From: Seriola aureovittata
Taxonomy: Eukaryota > Chordata > Actinopteri > Carangiformes > Carangidae
NCBI RefSeq assembly: GCF_021018895.1
Contig: NC_079384.1
Coordinates: 8,488,140 to 8,552,139, forward strand
Length of the DNA stretch: 64,000 nucleotides
Direction of reading: 5' to 3'
Shown here piece by piece: positions 49,833-61,632 of this stretch (its first letter is position 1; each line of letters opens with the position of its first letter). The notes below the pieces were generated by a model. It was not told the origin of the DNA. It worked only from the letters and a program-made list of their open reading frames with translations, and made no database searches. The position numbers were made by a program, and so were the translations under genes.

Positions 49833-50459
49833 TATTTACTTTATAAGAAAACTACAATTATCTGAAATGTATGGTTGTACGTTTCCTATTAGGGTGTCTT
49901 CCATTTGCATATAAAATACATGGTTGTAAATGATTCCCAACTTAAAAATGATTGTTCCCATTATAGCATAGTAAGATGTTTTTTTTTTACAAACAAAGGT
50001 AAATTCTTGTTTTAAAAACAGATATTTTAAAAGAATTGGTTAAGATTGCAATAACTGTCAACTAATACATCCAAACTGATGAGTGGATTCACATGACATT
50101 TTATTTGTCATGTGACTCATGTGGACTTCCCATCCATTGTTTAGTGCATTCACGATGATCTCACAGGTGAACTCTTGTTTTATTTACTTATAGAAAGGCT
50201 AGAACTGGCAAATCTGGAAAATGCCGGATGGGTCACCAGTTGATCACAAGGCCACCAGCAATATGGGAATAAAATATTCTTGGAAAATGTGTGTTTGATT
50301 AGGGGTCACACGGTGCTAAATAGGCCGCCCAGTGGTATTGACCTACTTCCAGGCAGGTGAAGGACGACTTCACCTCCCCCCGGGCCCCTTCAAGTGGTTG
50401 CGTCCATCCACGTAATGTCAGAGATCAGGAGGGAGAATATCAAAGGACAAACAGAAGCT

Positions 50460-50900
50460 AAGCTAACGGATAAAATATAAATGAGCTGGATAAAGGTCCC
50501 AAAAAGAAAAGGTGGAGCAGAGCAGAGCACGTCAAAAAAGCAGAAAAAAACTCGAGGCTGATGCAGCACAATGTTTTAAGTTAACAAATGTTTTCAAAAA
50601 TAAGTTAAAGTTAGCAATGCCGGTGTCAGCGTTATCGTTAGCTGCAATAATATTAACCGTCCACCGGAGCCAGATGAAGAGGAAGAAAGACTCTGTACTC
50701 AGGCTGATGGAGACAAGGGCCCGGGGCAAGAGGAGGAGGCCGCTGACGAGGACGAGCGACATGATAGACTCGCAGGTATCTTCATGTAGTGCCAGTGTTA
50801 ACAGAGTATGTGGAGAAAATACCGGAGCTAGCGCTAGCAGAGCTAACAGAGCTAGTCCACACGCGACTTCGATTTGTGCTTTAGCCTCCAAACACTAAAA
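50460..50900 (+). pseudogene. Decayed transposon-derived (ZMYM1/hAT-like) N-terminal fragment, tentative
   Basis: In one frame the sequence reads KVPKRKGGAEQ...KKQKKTR and then stops. In another frame it continues KKLEADAAQCFKLTNVF. Together these resemble the N-terminal part of fish ZMYM1-like, hAT-derived proteins, but with a frame change between them. Downstream an acidic run (EEEAADEDERHDRLA) is followed by a GT donor-like sequence. No zinc finger or transposase domain follows. The family call is from memory and uncertain. Confidence 0.35.
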
Positions 50901-51996
50901 ATACAATTATGAAGACAGCGTTTCAGTGCTAAACTGGCACCAAACGTGCATGACTAGGAAAAAAAACACTCAAAACTTTATTCAGTATGTGTAGCTTTAC
51001 TTTTAAAGAATCCTTTAAAAAGAGGAAGGAACTACATTCACTGTGTTTTGTTTATAGCAATATTCAACCACAGACAGATTCTGCAAGATGACCTTTACAT
51101 CGATTTACACACAACAAACATGGATTCTGTCTGTCCATTATTCTGCAACAACCACTGAGCTGCCTTCATATCTGTTGCTTTGCCTATATGTTATAAATAG
51201 CCTGAAATTGTGATACGTTGGGGATAAAATAATTTAGTTTCCAGTCTGACCCTGCTTGTGGTGCTTTTGGTTGCTTGTTCTTAATTTTGACTATCTGCTT
51301 TTTAGCGTGGATCCTCATATGATCATGATTTACAGAGGTGGAAAGGTGTGTTACAACCCGGCTCACAGGGGAAAGGGACGCAACACAAAACCCAGTTGTT
51401 AACAGGTATAAGGTTGTTTATTGTAACTTAAATTTGTAAAGATAATGGTTAAAACAGAATATAACAAAAGGAGGACTCTCTAGGAGCTAATCAGTGTTAT
51501 CATTTAACTAATTCAAAGTGAAAGGAAAACCAAGGCTGGCTACCAAAGCTAACTAAAAACCAAAAACACAACAGAAACAGCATCCCTGCACCGTAACAGG
51601 GTGTTAAGTCAATTTCTTTACCAAAAGAAATGTTACTCTACGCATTACATCAGTAATGTTATATTTTTTCTCCACATTATTTATATGTGTATTTATTAAT
51701 AAAAAAAAATTACTTGTCAGTAATACCAATACCAATTCAGACATTTAAATTTTCTTTAGTTAGTTTTTAGTTCTTTAGTAAGTAAGTTCTGAGTCAAAGA
51801 GTAATTTATTTCAACCCATTGTAACTGATAGTGATAAAAGACACCTTGTTTCATTATTAGTTTTCATATTAATATATTTTTTAATTATTCATTTTAATTT
51901 TAATATTAAGGCACTGTGGTGCAACTCATAACATGGACGGCTTTATAGCCTACCATTGTCTGCATTCAGTTTGAAAAGTTGTTCAGCAAAACTGTG

Positions 51997-54900
51997 CTAT
52001 AGAGCTAAAATGTGTTGCAGGAACACTAAGATGACAACATGTGTAAGCTCAATTGCAAAGGTTGGTGCCATGGAGGCCGTAGTTGGAGCTGCCGTTGAAT
52101 TGGCAGAGTTTGCACGACACACAAAGTTGTTTTCAGGATTTTGGCCTCTGGAGGTGAATGTCACAAAGTTAACGCTGGACCCTGCCACTTGGTCTAGAAT
52201 CCAAGTCTGGAACTGAGACACTCGGGCGAAGACCTCAGGGAAATCAGCCAATGCACAAGGTACTCCAAAACTGGTAATGCCAGCCTGGATCCACACTGAA
52301 CCTTGTTTGCATTGCAAAGGTCCACCGGAGTCCCCCTAAAAAAGGCAAAACACAACAGTTAATTGACACTCTTAGTAACATGTACAGAATAAGACTGGAG
52401 TAGCCTAGCCTCACACATTCTCACTGACAGTAAAATTTGAATAGTAAAAATAGTTTCATCCTGTGATGCTCCATAGTTACATCTCAGTGCTGAAGTTGCT
52501 GATGAAGGATATAATGAGTATAACGTTATATGTGGGTATACAGGAGAGTAAGATGCTTTTGGTTTTCTTTTAAAACCTTCAAAGAAGTGAAGTCTGCATG
52601 TGTTGAATACTATACACTATGATTAGTGGTTTAGAGGAGTGTATTGTAGGGATATCAAGTAACATAATAAGTAGTCTGTCCTCCTACATCAGGTATTGCA
52701 ACAATGACTAATTATTTTTACCTGACATGTTCCTCTGTTCTCTTGCCCGGCACAAATCATGTTGTCAGTGATGTTTGCCTCGTCTACTGGGCGATAATTG
52801 CAGCTGCACTGCTTGTTTCCAATAACAGGAACCTGAACCTCCTTAAGTCTCTCAACGGCTACCAAGGGCTCTGCAGGAGTGAGAGTATGAAATCAGTCTA
52901 GTTTCAGTAACCCCAAAATATTGTTTATCAATGGATTTGTATCATACAAAGACAGGTGTGGATGGAGAATTACTTTAATTTATACCTAATTTAAAAAAAA
53001 AAAAAAAATCTTAAAAATTGCAACTACTTAAAAAAGACATTTAATAATAGCTCAAACTAGGACTGAAACAGAAGTTAAATTTTAAATGACAAAAATACCC
53101 TGACAGAAATGTTGTCTGAATGCTTCGTCTGCCCCCAACTATACAACCTGAAAGTAAACTCACCATCTTTTCCGACTCTTCCCCAGCCAGTGGCCCAGCA
53201 GGGGGTGGAGTTGTAGAACTGGCTGGAGTTACTTGCAAGGCAGACAGGTCTGATGTAGTCGGTGAAAGTGACAGGGCTGCTGAGCTTCATTAGGGCAATG
53301 TCATTGTTGAATAACGTGTTGTTGTAGTCAGGATGGACGATGATTTCAGACACAGTGCGCTTCACCTCATTAACATTAGGGCCATTTTGATTCACTCTTC
53401 CAAAGTAGAGTACCCATCTATTAGCTGCGTTCCTGGATTTAAAGCAAAGACTCATTAAATTGGTCAGTACAGGCAGAAAAGAATGAATGAAAGGTCCCCA
53501 AAATGTCAATTTAACATTTTTCTCTGGTGCTTCTCAGTCTGTAGTTACATAGAACTGGATAAAATCATTTCTATGTACAGTAATGGTGATAATAATGGAT
53601 AGATGTTGCTCTTTATTTTAATTAAACAGCTTGCTTACTGTCTACGTCTGGTTTGCTTCAGAGGGTTGTGAGGATTTGAGACAGAAGTAATAGTTTAGTA
53701 CATGATCTTTAAACACCATCTGTGATGAGTAACTTTAAAATGCAGAAGTGCAGCATAATGTTAAGGCTGATAAGGTATTGTTTATATATTGGAGGGGGAT
53801 CGGAATGCAGTGTGGCTTGGTCTTTTAAGGCTAAAAAAAGGAGGATCCTGTTTTTTGTGGCAATCACACCCGTTCAAGTGACTAACAGGCTGCATCAATT
53901 CTCAAGTATCAGAATTAGACTTCTGGTATATGAGTAAATTTCTGTTCCTCAATTATGTAAAAGCGGACGTCTACGAAAAAAAAAAAAAAAGGGAAAGGAA
54001 GATGTTCCTTATTTGTTCAGGCAGTTCAATCAATCACCCTCACAACACAGTCCAGTATACACCCAGCCTTTTGTCAGAACAAGTGAAAATTGACAAGCAG
54101 CAGAAGTGTGATTTAATAGAATTCACTGCTCGGGCCAGCGACAGCCGTGGCTGGAGGCATTATGTTTTTGGTCGTCCGTTTGTTCGTATGTTAGTCTGTC
54201 CCAATCTTATGAAGAGGACACCTCTGGATCACCTTCAGGGAATTTCTTTAAATTTGGTTCAAACGTCCACTTGGACTCGTTAGCTAGCCGATGGGGTCAA
54301 ATTGAGCAAGCGAAGGGTTCAAGGGACTGTTAAAATAGAAGATGTTCAATTTCTTTTCAAAACCTCCCTCTTGACTGTCAGATAGCTGAATACTATATTT
54401 AATATTTGAAATTAAGGCCTTGAGTCGGGCTCATTAATAACTCAGTCTAATCAGCACTGCTTTCTTAGACAGCGTTGTCCAGGGTGGCGCACCACAAAAG
54501 AAGTGATAATGGTGCGAGGGGTTAAGCAGACTATGCCTTTGAGTACACATGTTTTGAACCTTTGAAGGCTCTGATGTTTCCATGAAACAAGAACTGAAGT
54601 GAGACTTTGCTTCTGAGGGTTTGGGGATTTTAGTTGAATGAGTATTAGTTTGTCTTACAATGGGATGCAGTGGGCTGCTGTGAGTACCCATTGGTCACTG
54701 ATGAGGGTCCCTCCACACGAGTGAGCAGACAAATAGTGCATGCTGACCTGCCAGGGCCAGGACCCAGCTGTGGCATTCTCACCACCCACTATCCTTGTGT
54801 TCAGAGGTGCCACTCCACAGTCTGACAGAGAATACACAATTGTGTGTCAGTACATACAGTTAAGTCAGGCTGATTCATTTGTGAAGCTAAACAGGTTTCT

Positions 54901-56824
54901 CCTTTGTAGCTGTTTTGATTCATGGTTGCTGAAAACAGTTCATGACCTGAGCATGTACATCATCAAAAGCATTCACATGGCTGTATGGAATATATGTGAC
55001 TGCACTTACCCTGAGCCTTTGACCCTGTAGGAGAGAGAGATGAAACAGTTACATAAATCTATATTCTCCAATGTGTGTTAAAGTGTTAGACCAGACACAT
55101 CTTCCCATGGATAGGAGTATTGATTGAGTGTAGTAGATATGTGTAATTACAGCCACAGTGTGGCACTAGAGTTACAGCTGCTTCCTCTTTTTGAATGTTG
55201 GATGAGCTGTACTTACAGTACTATGAGTATTTTGTTCATATTTTTAATTTGTTACATTTACATGTGGTCGTTATAGATCTATGAAATTATACAAATTTCC
55301 TGCATTGTAGAATATGTATCTTCCTTGAGGGAAGTGGAGACTGAAAACAGTTACCTGCAAACTGTAACTTGTTTATTTTTAACTGATTTAAATTGTCACA
55401 ATACAGTTTTTTTATTGAAAGATTAATTTCAGTCATATTTGTCTGCCATTTAGGCGTTTTATATGGTTAATTGTATCTTTTGTATCATCTTTTCTTTTCC
55501 CTTATATGTATCTGTCTTCTTAATGTTCCAAACAAAACAAAATCAAATGGTCATTGTCGGTAATTTCCACAGGTGCTTATTTACAGCTGCAGTGCAGTTA
55601 CAGTATATTGTACCATCATAGGTGGATATTTTGCAGATTTCAGGAAATGCTGGTGACATGCAAGTAAATGTTACAGTGCCCTCTGCCACAGGCGATGAAT
55701 GTTAATAACACCTTTAGTTATGAGGAAACAAGCAACAGGTTATCATCTCATAGCCATAATAATTTCCCTTTATGTGACTGCTTGTTTTTGTACCTCTTTG
55801 TATTGATTTGTATCTCTTCCTTGTATTGATTTGTATCTCTTCCTTGTATTGATTTGTATCTCTTCCTTGTACTGATTTGTATCTCTTCCTTGTATTGATT
55901 TGTATCTCTTCCTTGTACTGATTTGTATTCACTGTTGAAGACAGTTAGCTAATATACAATTTCAAGGTTACTTGTGGATTGTTTCCAATATTTCAGTTCA
56001 CACATGAGTTTTCAAATGTAATAAATCAATTAATCCCAAGATTGTGTCTTATTTTCTCTAAGTTAACTAATGAATGAAAGGTCCCCAAAATGGCAATTTA
56101 ACAGTTTTCTCTGGTGCTTCTCAGTCTATAGATACATAGAACAGGATAAAATCATTACTATGTACAGTAATGGTGATAGTAATGGATATATGTTGCTCTT
56201 TTTTTTTTTTTTTTTTTTTTTTTAAATAGTGTAACCTCAAACCATATTCCTGCAATTTATAATTTCAGTCTGTGACCACTTTCCTTAGTTGATTCTAGTG
56301 GATTTTTAGGTTTTAGCTGTGTCATTATGCAGTGAGGTCATCAGTAAAATGAATCTACATGTGCTACTACTACATGAGGGTGTTAATTACTTTGTTGTGA
56401 ATCATAAAAAAGGGAAGTCATTATACCAAGTCAGCGTCCCAAACAACAGCTTGACGCAGTTGTACAATACTTTGCATAATGTACAACACAACAGCTTTGT
56501 AAGCTTGTATTCACATCATATTTAGAGGGTTTTTTAAAAGTTTCTACTGAGTGTAAAAGAAAAGGAAAATCATTAGACAGGCATTTTAACAAAATACAGT
56601 TAAGTACAACACCATTAACTATAGCCTCAAAATTAATGTTGAATGAAAACCTCTCTAACACTTTACAAAAACTAAACATTAGCTTTTTTTTTAAAAAAAA
56701 AAGGGAATTTTATGGTTTGAAATAGATTGTAAAGGTGCAATAAATTGCTAACTCAGTGTAAAAGCTCACCTTGCCCAGTGAGGACAGTCCATGTCAAGAG
56801 TATCAGTGCAGTCCTGGCTGTCAT
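51997..56824 (-). CDS. GPI-anchored-type serine protease (prostasin/testisin-like, 5 exons)
   Basis: Exons 56770-56824, 54659-54821, 53164-53432, 52722-52870 and 51997-52335 give 324 residues. Signal peptide [17 protein letters not shown], then [14 protein letters not shown] activation site, [13 protein letters not shown] and GDSGGP, so the triad is complete. The C-terminus is hydrophobic ([20 protein letters not shown]) after a Ser/Thr/Ala-rich stretch, as expected for a GPI signal. Exons 2 and 3 have exactly the same lengths (163 and 269) as in the tandem locus, so the genes share an ancestor. The specificity pocket is unusual: residue 189 is Gly (RGTCQGDS) and residue 226 is Glu (FPEVF), so it is not a standard trypsin-like enzyme. 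Position beside vkorc1, an integrin gene and aldoa recalls PRSS8/PRSS36 in human. Confidence 0.88.
53481..53615. repeat. 135-base direct repeat, copy 1
   Basis: Begins 'gaatgaatgaaaggtcccc' and ends with 'atgttgctcttta'. It lies in the second intron of the minus-strand protease and is about 90% identical by eye to the copy at 56068-56200. Confidence 0.85.
54135..54292. repeat. Dispersed teleost repeat in a protease intron
   Basis: The stretch from 'cgacagccgtggctggaggc' to 'aacgtccacttggactcgtt' matches a repeat I remember as very common in percomorph genomes. It lies in the second intron of the minus-strand protease. No second copy is in the window. Confidence 0.6.
55012..55025 (-). other. 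Candidate relic micro-exon of the minus-strand protease
   Basis: On the minus strand a good acceptor (CTCTCCTACAG) is followed by 14 bases, GGTCAAAGGCTCAG, and then a perfect GTAAGT donor. It would read G-S-K-A-Q, similar to ESHAQ in the 21-base exon at 9722-9742 of the tandem locus. Including it breaks the frame into the next exon, while skipping it keeps the frame, so it is probably a decaying exon. Confidence 0.45.
55793..55930. repeat. 24-base minisatellite
   Basis: About five copies of a unit reading ttgtatctcttccttgtattgatt, with single-base changes, in the first intron of the minus-strand protease. Confidence 0.9.
56068..56200. repeat. 135-base direct repeat, copy 2
   Basis: Second copy of the element at 53481-53615, in the same orientation, in the first intron of the same gene. 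It is followed by a long T-run (about 56201-56223). Confidence 0.85.
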
Positions 56825-56906
56825 TCTGTGTTGTCATTAATATTTTGTTTCCAGTAAGCACAGTCTCTCCGATGTAGGGTTGCTCTTTGTCACTCTACAA
56901 ACACTC

Positions 56907-56914
56907 TATTTATA
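56907..56914 (-). promoter_or_regulatory. TATA box of the minus-strand protease
   Basis: TATAAATA on the minus strand, about 83 bases upstream of the ATG at 56824. A start about 30 bases further on would give a 5' UTR of about 50 bases. Confidence 0.55.
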
Positions 56915-57404
56915 ATCAAGCCACCACACCCTACTCAAACCTGTTTCAGTAGTTCGGAGTAATGGGTACCTATAGTAAGAATTGGTCAGTACCTCTGGTA
57001 TACATTCATCAGCTCTGTTCAATTGCACCTACTTTGTGTCCAAGAAAGTAGGAAATCTTTTCCTCATACCAACATCCAGCATGCCTTTTTGTTGAGTTTA
57101 TTACTGTATGACTCCACAACATACTTAATGTTTGATCAAAAAGAAACAACTTTTAAAAAAGTGGAATGAACAGAGTTTGTATGTGGCTTTTTTCTGTTTT
57201 AAACTATTAAACTAACTTACTAGCCATAATATTAAACAATTTAACTGCAAATAGTTCAAGTTGCCAGTCTGTGTACTGTTTAGTATGCTGTCATACAAGT
57301 CAGCCAGGTTGTGTGTAATGGTATTTCATTAACAGTATTATGTTAATTTATTTTGTCCTGGTTGAGACAGTGAACAGCTGTTTTGGTTTTGGTTTCTTTT
57401 ACAG

Positions 57405-57465
57405 ACTTCAGGCAGGATTTGACTTAATTTTGGACAGAGCCAGGCTAGCTGTTTCCACCTTCATT
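57405..57465. repeat. Fragment of a dispersed teleost repeat
   Basis: Contains 'ttggacagagccaggctagc', a phrase I recognise from abundant fish repeats. Only this fragment is visible. Confidence 0.4.
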
Positions 57466-58214
57466 GCAAGTGCCTTATTGTTCACAAGTCATGCAGAAAC
57501 ACAAAAACTAAAATATCTCACTATTCATAGGAAAGTGCAATGAATGTCAAGTTTTGGTTTTGTATACAATAAATGTTTAAGTTTTGCCATGGTGATGGTC
57601 TTCATGCTGAGATTAGGGAGACTTATCCACCATGATGTTGTTTCTGTGTGAGTGTTGAGCAACTCCCACCCTTGGCTTTTGCACATGCACTACTCAAAGG
57701 CCAAGTGTGTGGTGGTGACTGCATGACAAATGCATTGCCTGGCTAAGTCTTCACAGTGGTCTGGGACAGTTAAAGGCTGTTCAGTTACAGTAGAGAAATA
57801 ATGTTAATTAATTTCCTTTTATGGCCCTGAATTGTTTGTAGTGTCAGTTGTTTAACACACAAAAATGGCAACAAAAAAAAGGAATTAAACTAATTGAATC
57901 ACTATGCACATATGAATGTATCTGAACTTCCAGCAGTCTACTGCAAAATGTTGTTAAACTACTAGTTAATTATCAGATGCACAGCTTGTGAACAGGCAAG
58001 GCAGGAAACTGCTTGGGGTCCCAAACTATTATGAGGCCACAGAGGGCTGACAAACTGCAGCTCCCTCCCCTCAAGGAACTTACATCTCAGTAGGAAATCT
58101 CTCTGAAGGGGCCATGTCATTCCCTGGATGATTTGCAATGACATCTCAGAAGCAGCGTTGCCAACCACTTTCAGTAAAGCCTGCACATGGCGTACATATG
58201 AGATTTTAAAAAAT

Positions 58215-58583
58215 ATCTAATTTAAGGTAAACACAAGGAGCTTGTGATACAGAAAATGGACCAGACTCAGTGAATAGCTCCCTAAGCTTAACATCCTAAG
58301 TCCTATGATAACTATTCTATTTGCCCTCGGCCATTTAACTCTAGTTTTCTGCTCCATATTTCTCTCTCTGACTGGCCTGTTCACCTCAATATCAGCTGCA
58401 TCCCCTCTTGTACTCTCCTCTTCCTCCTCTGTAGCTGTGTTATTGATATCCTTCGAACTTTGGTTTTCTACCTGTCGCTGGACTTCATCCGACTTATTCG
58501 ATTGACTTCTTAAAAAGTATTGATCGATGAAGCCACACTGCCTTTCCTTTGCAACACATCTCTTTCTTCCCTGATGCATTCTC
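58215..58583 (-). mobile_element. Internally deleted copy of the RLE retrotransposon
   Basis: The right part encodes about 90 residues nearly identical to the N-terminal region of the 14.3-17.6 kb ORF (HQGRKRCVAKERQCG onward). It then joins directly to the 3'-terminal sequence of the same element (compare 58215-58315 with 13524-13610). About 3.7 kb is missing. The copy also ends just upstream of the first ATG. It cannot encode a reverse transcriptase. Confidence 0.85.
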
Positions 58584-58760
58584 ATGATAATTAAACTAAA
58601 CTTGCATTAAACTAGACTGCAACTATGCAATTCAAGTTCAAGTATTCAAGCAGCTCCTCAATGTGCATCTAAATCAAACACTCTAATATTAAAAAAAACT
58701 GCAGGCTGTTGCATAGACTGTAACAGTAGTATCACGAATAGAGCACTGGGATAGGTAACC

Positions 58761-59546
58761 TCCCTTAAAGTTATGATATGTAACATTTCCACATTCCAAT
58801 GTCTAAAACAACTAAACCTATGTCATATACTTTTGAGCTGTGTATTTACATTATCCAAAATGTTTCTAGCAATTCTCAAACATAGAGAAATACATGATTT
58901 TAATCATGGTAACGTGCCATTTCATTTCGTCGCCTGTCATTCACATCATATCCCCTATGCGCGTGCGTTAGCATTGTGGTTCCCAGCCAAAGAGAAGTTA
59001 AGAGTTTTCAACTAAGTATATTAACCAGAGGAAGAATTTTAGTCATCGGATGTCTGATTTGTAACGTGAAACTGCTTTATTTGGTTTCTACCAGTTTAAA
59101 TCCCCTGGTCTGTTTATTTAGGAGAGGAAGACAACTCCGTGGATAATTTGGCTGCTGTTAAAAACCTCCTGAACGTTTGGTTCATAAGTTATCAGAGGAA
59201 CGATCAAAACAAAGGTTAGCAGCAATCTCAGCTCGCAACCTTTCCCTGACGTCTCGTGTCCACTGTATAGCGCCAGTGAAACTCTGATTTTAAATGAGAA
59301 GCTGTTTTATTCAGCGTTTTTACTGGTTATAATCCCCGGGGCTGTTCTGGAGAGGAGAAGACCTCCGTGGATAATTCGGCTCCTGGTAAAAACCTGCTGA
59401 ACAACTGACTCTGAAGGAATCGAAACCGAGTGAAGCTTACAGCAGTGTGGCAACTCTGTCACAACATCACCCAACGCTGTCTTTTCTTATTGTTTTGAAT
59501 GAGAGACCTCTAGCAGTAGAAGTTACATACTGTGCATTTAAAGGGG
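58761..59546. mobile_element. Non-autonomous element with imperfect terminal inverted repeats
   Basis: The left end (tcccttaaagttatgatatg, about 58760-58784) is the imperfect reverse complement of the right end (about 59522-59546). Inside are two related blocks of about 110 bases (near 59068-59180 and 59305-59410), both reading 'gagaggaagac' or 'gagaagacc' and then 'gtggataatt.ggctcctg'-like sequence. I recognise the interior as a frequent fish repeat. The transposon superfamily is not determined. Confidence 0.5.
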
Positions 59547-60184
59547 CTTTATGTGTTAAGGAGCACTGGCCTTTTACAATGCGCCAACATGTAGTTAATT
59601 TTGTTATTTATTTAGGTTTTTATTGTTCTGTGTGTTCAAATGTGAACATTTGGAATAAAAAAAAAAAGATTTTGTACATTTTTCATTTGTGATGAGGGCT
59701 GATTGGACTGTAAAATTGCCACAGTTAGATGTAGTTCACTACTCCCCAACACTGAATACATATCCGCTTTTTAGTAGTGGTCCTCAAAATCTTCACATTT
59801 CTATCAGAAGTTCATCCATATCTATAGTGAAAGCTCAGGAAGCATAATAAAGAATCACTGTAGTCTTGAAATGCAATGTTTCTGAAATTTCTTTTTGAGA
59901 GACTGATAAAAGTAGCCTTTTAAAACAACTATTCCGCTCTGGCTGTTTTCAAACAAAGCCCAACAGATGTATAATTAAAATGTCACGTCTGTGCTTAGCA
60001 GAGGTAACAGCAATGGAATCCCGGAATTGAGGTCAAATTGTTTTTCGGTACATTCAAATCAAGATAATTGCTCTCCTTGCTTCTCTGCCCTGAAGCGTGA
60101 CAGACAGATGCAGGTTGAAGGTGGTATATTATCATACTTATTTTGCAACACCAATGCAGCAATAAATAAATAAATGAATATATT

Positions 60185-60400
60185 TATTTTGTCAATCAAT
60201 CAATCAGACTTTATTTATATAGCACTTTTCATACAAACAATGTAACACAAGGTGCTTTACAGAATAAAAGCAATAAAAAAACAACCCTCACTTACACACA
60301 CTTACACACAGAACAATAAATGACCAAATAATAAATAAAAACAATTAAGAAATAAGACAATAACAGGAGCCAGTGCATATCCATAAAAGCCCCTAACAAA
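60185..60400. repeat. Teleost interspersed repeat (retroposon tail-like)
   Basis: The stretch 'actttatttatatagcactt' followed by 'aaggtgctttacagaataaa' is a phrase found in many fish repeats, and it is flanked by 'tcaatcaatcaatc'. Family not determined. Confidence 0.55.
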
Positions 60401-61574
60401 ATAAAATACAACGCTAGGACAAAACTCTCATTTCTGTTACTGTGTGTAACACTGCAGCCTATTGCACCTTATATACTCTAATTTCATAGTATTCAAATCA
60501 TAAACATTTTTCCTCATATTTCCAATTATCAGGGATTGCATTTTGACACTGATGTCATGGATGATGTCCCAACAAGATAATGAAAACTTCTTCACACTTG
60601 TTAAGTTATGTCAATCTTTCCATTAACGCTTGTTCCCTCCATCAAACCCTAATTTCCCTCCTTTTCTCCAACCCACCTGAAGTGCACTCAATCTTTCGAG
60701 CCGATGAAAGGAGTGTCAGAAAAAGAAAGGTGAGAGAACAAGATGTTCAGTCACATCTGACTATAGAGAACCAAACACAAACAAGGAAATGAGACACATT
60801 AATCACCTCTTTTTTTTTTTTTAGCACTTTCAAGTTTCACTTTTGTTGTCAGCTAAAGCAAAGTCAAAACGAGAAGGAACATAAAGGAGAACTGTCAGAG
60901 AAAACATTTCAACTGACGCAGTGATCCTGTGTGATCTCCAAATAAGACATTAACCCATGTCCACTGACTGATGTGTGTTACGATCAATTAAAGTGCAAAG
61001 TCAAACAATTTAAACAGCTAATCAAGTTAATGAATATTCAGAGGGGGATGAAACGGACAACACCTTTTCGTTCAAACATCAAGCACTTGATCTGGTTAAA
61101 AATTAACTTGAACCAGAGGAATGGATCATAGCAGGAGCTGACTGAAAAGATAGAGGGCCTGTACAGAGAGAAAAAAATCCTTTCCTTTCCTATCCTTTTT
61201 TCTCCTAAATGCAACACCACACTAACTTTTCCCCAGAGAGAAAGGACTTGTAGTCTCGCCTGAGTGTTTGCCCACATAAACTCAGTGGGATTACCCTCTC
61301 TGTTTATTCATGGCAACACTGCACCAATGTAAAGTAGCCCCAAAACCTTGGCTAGAGGCCCGTCTGAATTTTAAGTGACCAGTTTCCTCACTTGTGTGTC
61401 CCTGCACATCAAACTCCTTTTCCCCTCCTCTCCCTCTCGCTCTATCAATCCTCTAAGGTTTGCTTATTTCGACACACATATCAAGGGCCTCCTTTCACTC
61501 CTGTGAGGCCCAGGGACAATATTTCTTATTATCCATCTGTCAGGACAATCCTGCCCACTGTCATCACATAGCTC

Positions 61575-61582
61575 TATATAAG
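61575..61582 (+). promoter_or_regulatory. TATA box of the immunoglobulin-domain gene
   Basis: TATATAAG lies 58 bases upstream of the ATG at 61633, predicting a 5' UTR of about 25-30 bases. Confidence 0.6.
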
Positions 61583-61632
61583 CCAGCGAAAGGGCCTGAT
61601 GATAAGACGTTGGTCTCAAGACAAGCCCGGCC

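Larger units (their letters stand above)
49567..51996. other. Intergenic region between aldoa and the minus-strand protease
   Basis: It contains a long CA microsatellite (about 49755-49830) and a decayed transposon-like coding fragment near 50460-50900. The rest is AT-rich. A TTTATT at 51805-51810 could be the reverse-strand polyadenylation signal of the protease, about 190 bases past its stop. Confidence 0.5.
56915..61574. other. Repeat-rich gap between the protease and the immunoglobulin receptor
   Basis: No coding exon was recognised. It holds a short repeat fragment (about 57405-57465), a deleted retrotransposon copy (58215-58583), an inverted-repeat-bounded element (58761-59546) and a tail-like interspersed repeat (60185-60400). 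The remainder is AT-rich. Confidence 0.55.

Noticed and set aside
55793..55930. Regularly spaced short repeats, CRISPR-like at first glance
   Set aside because: The copies are contiguous with no unique spacers, and the genome is eukaryotic, so this is a minisatellite.
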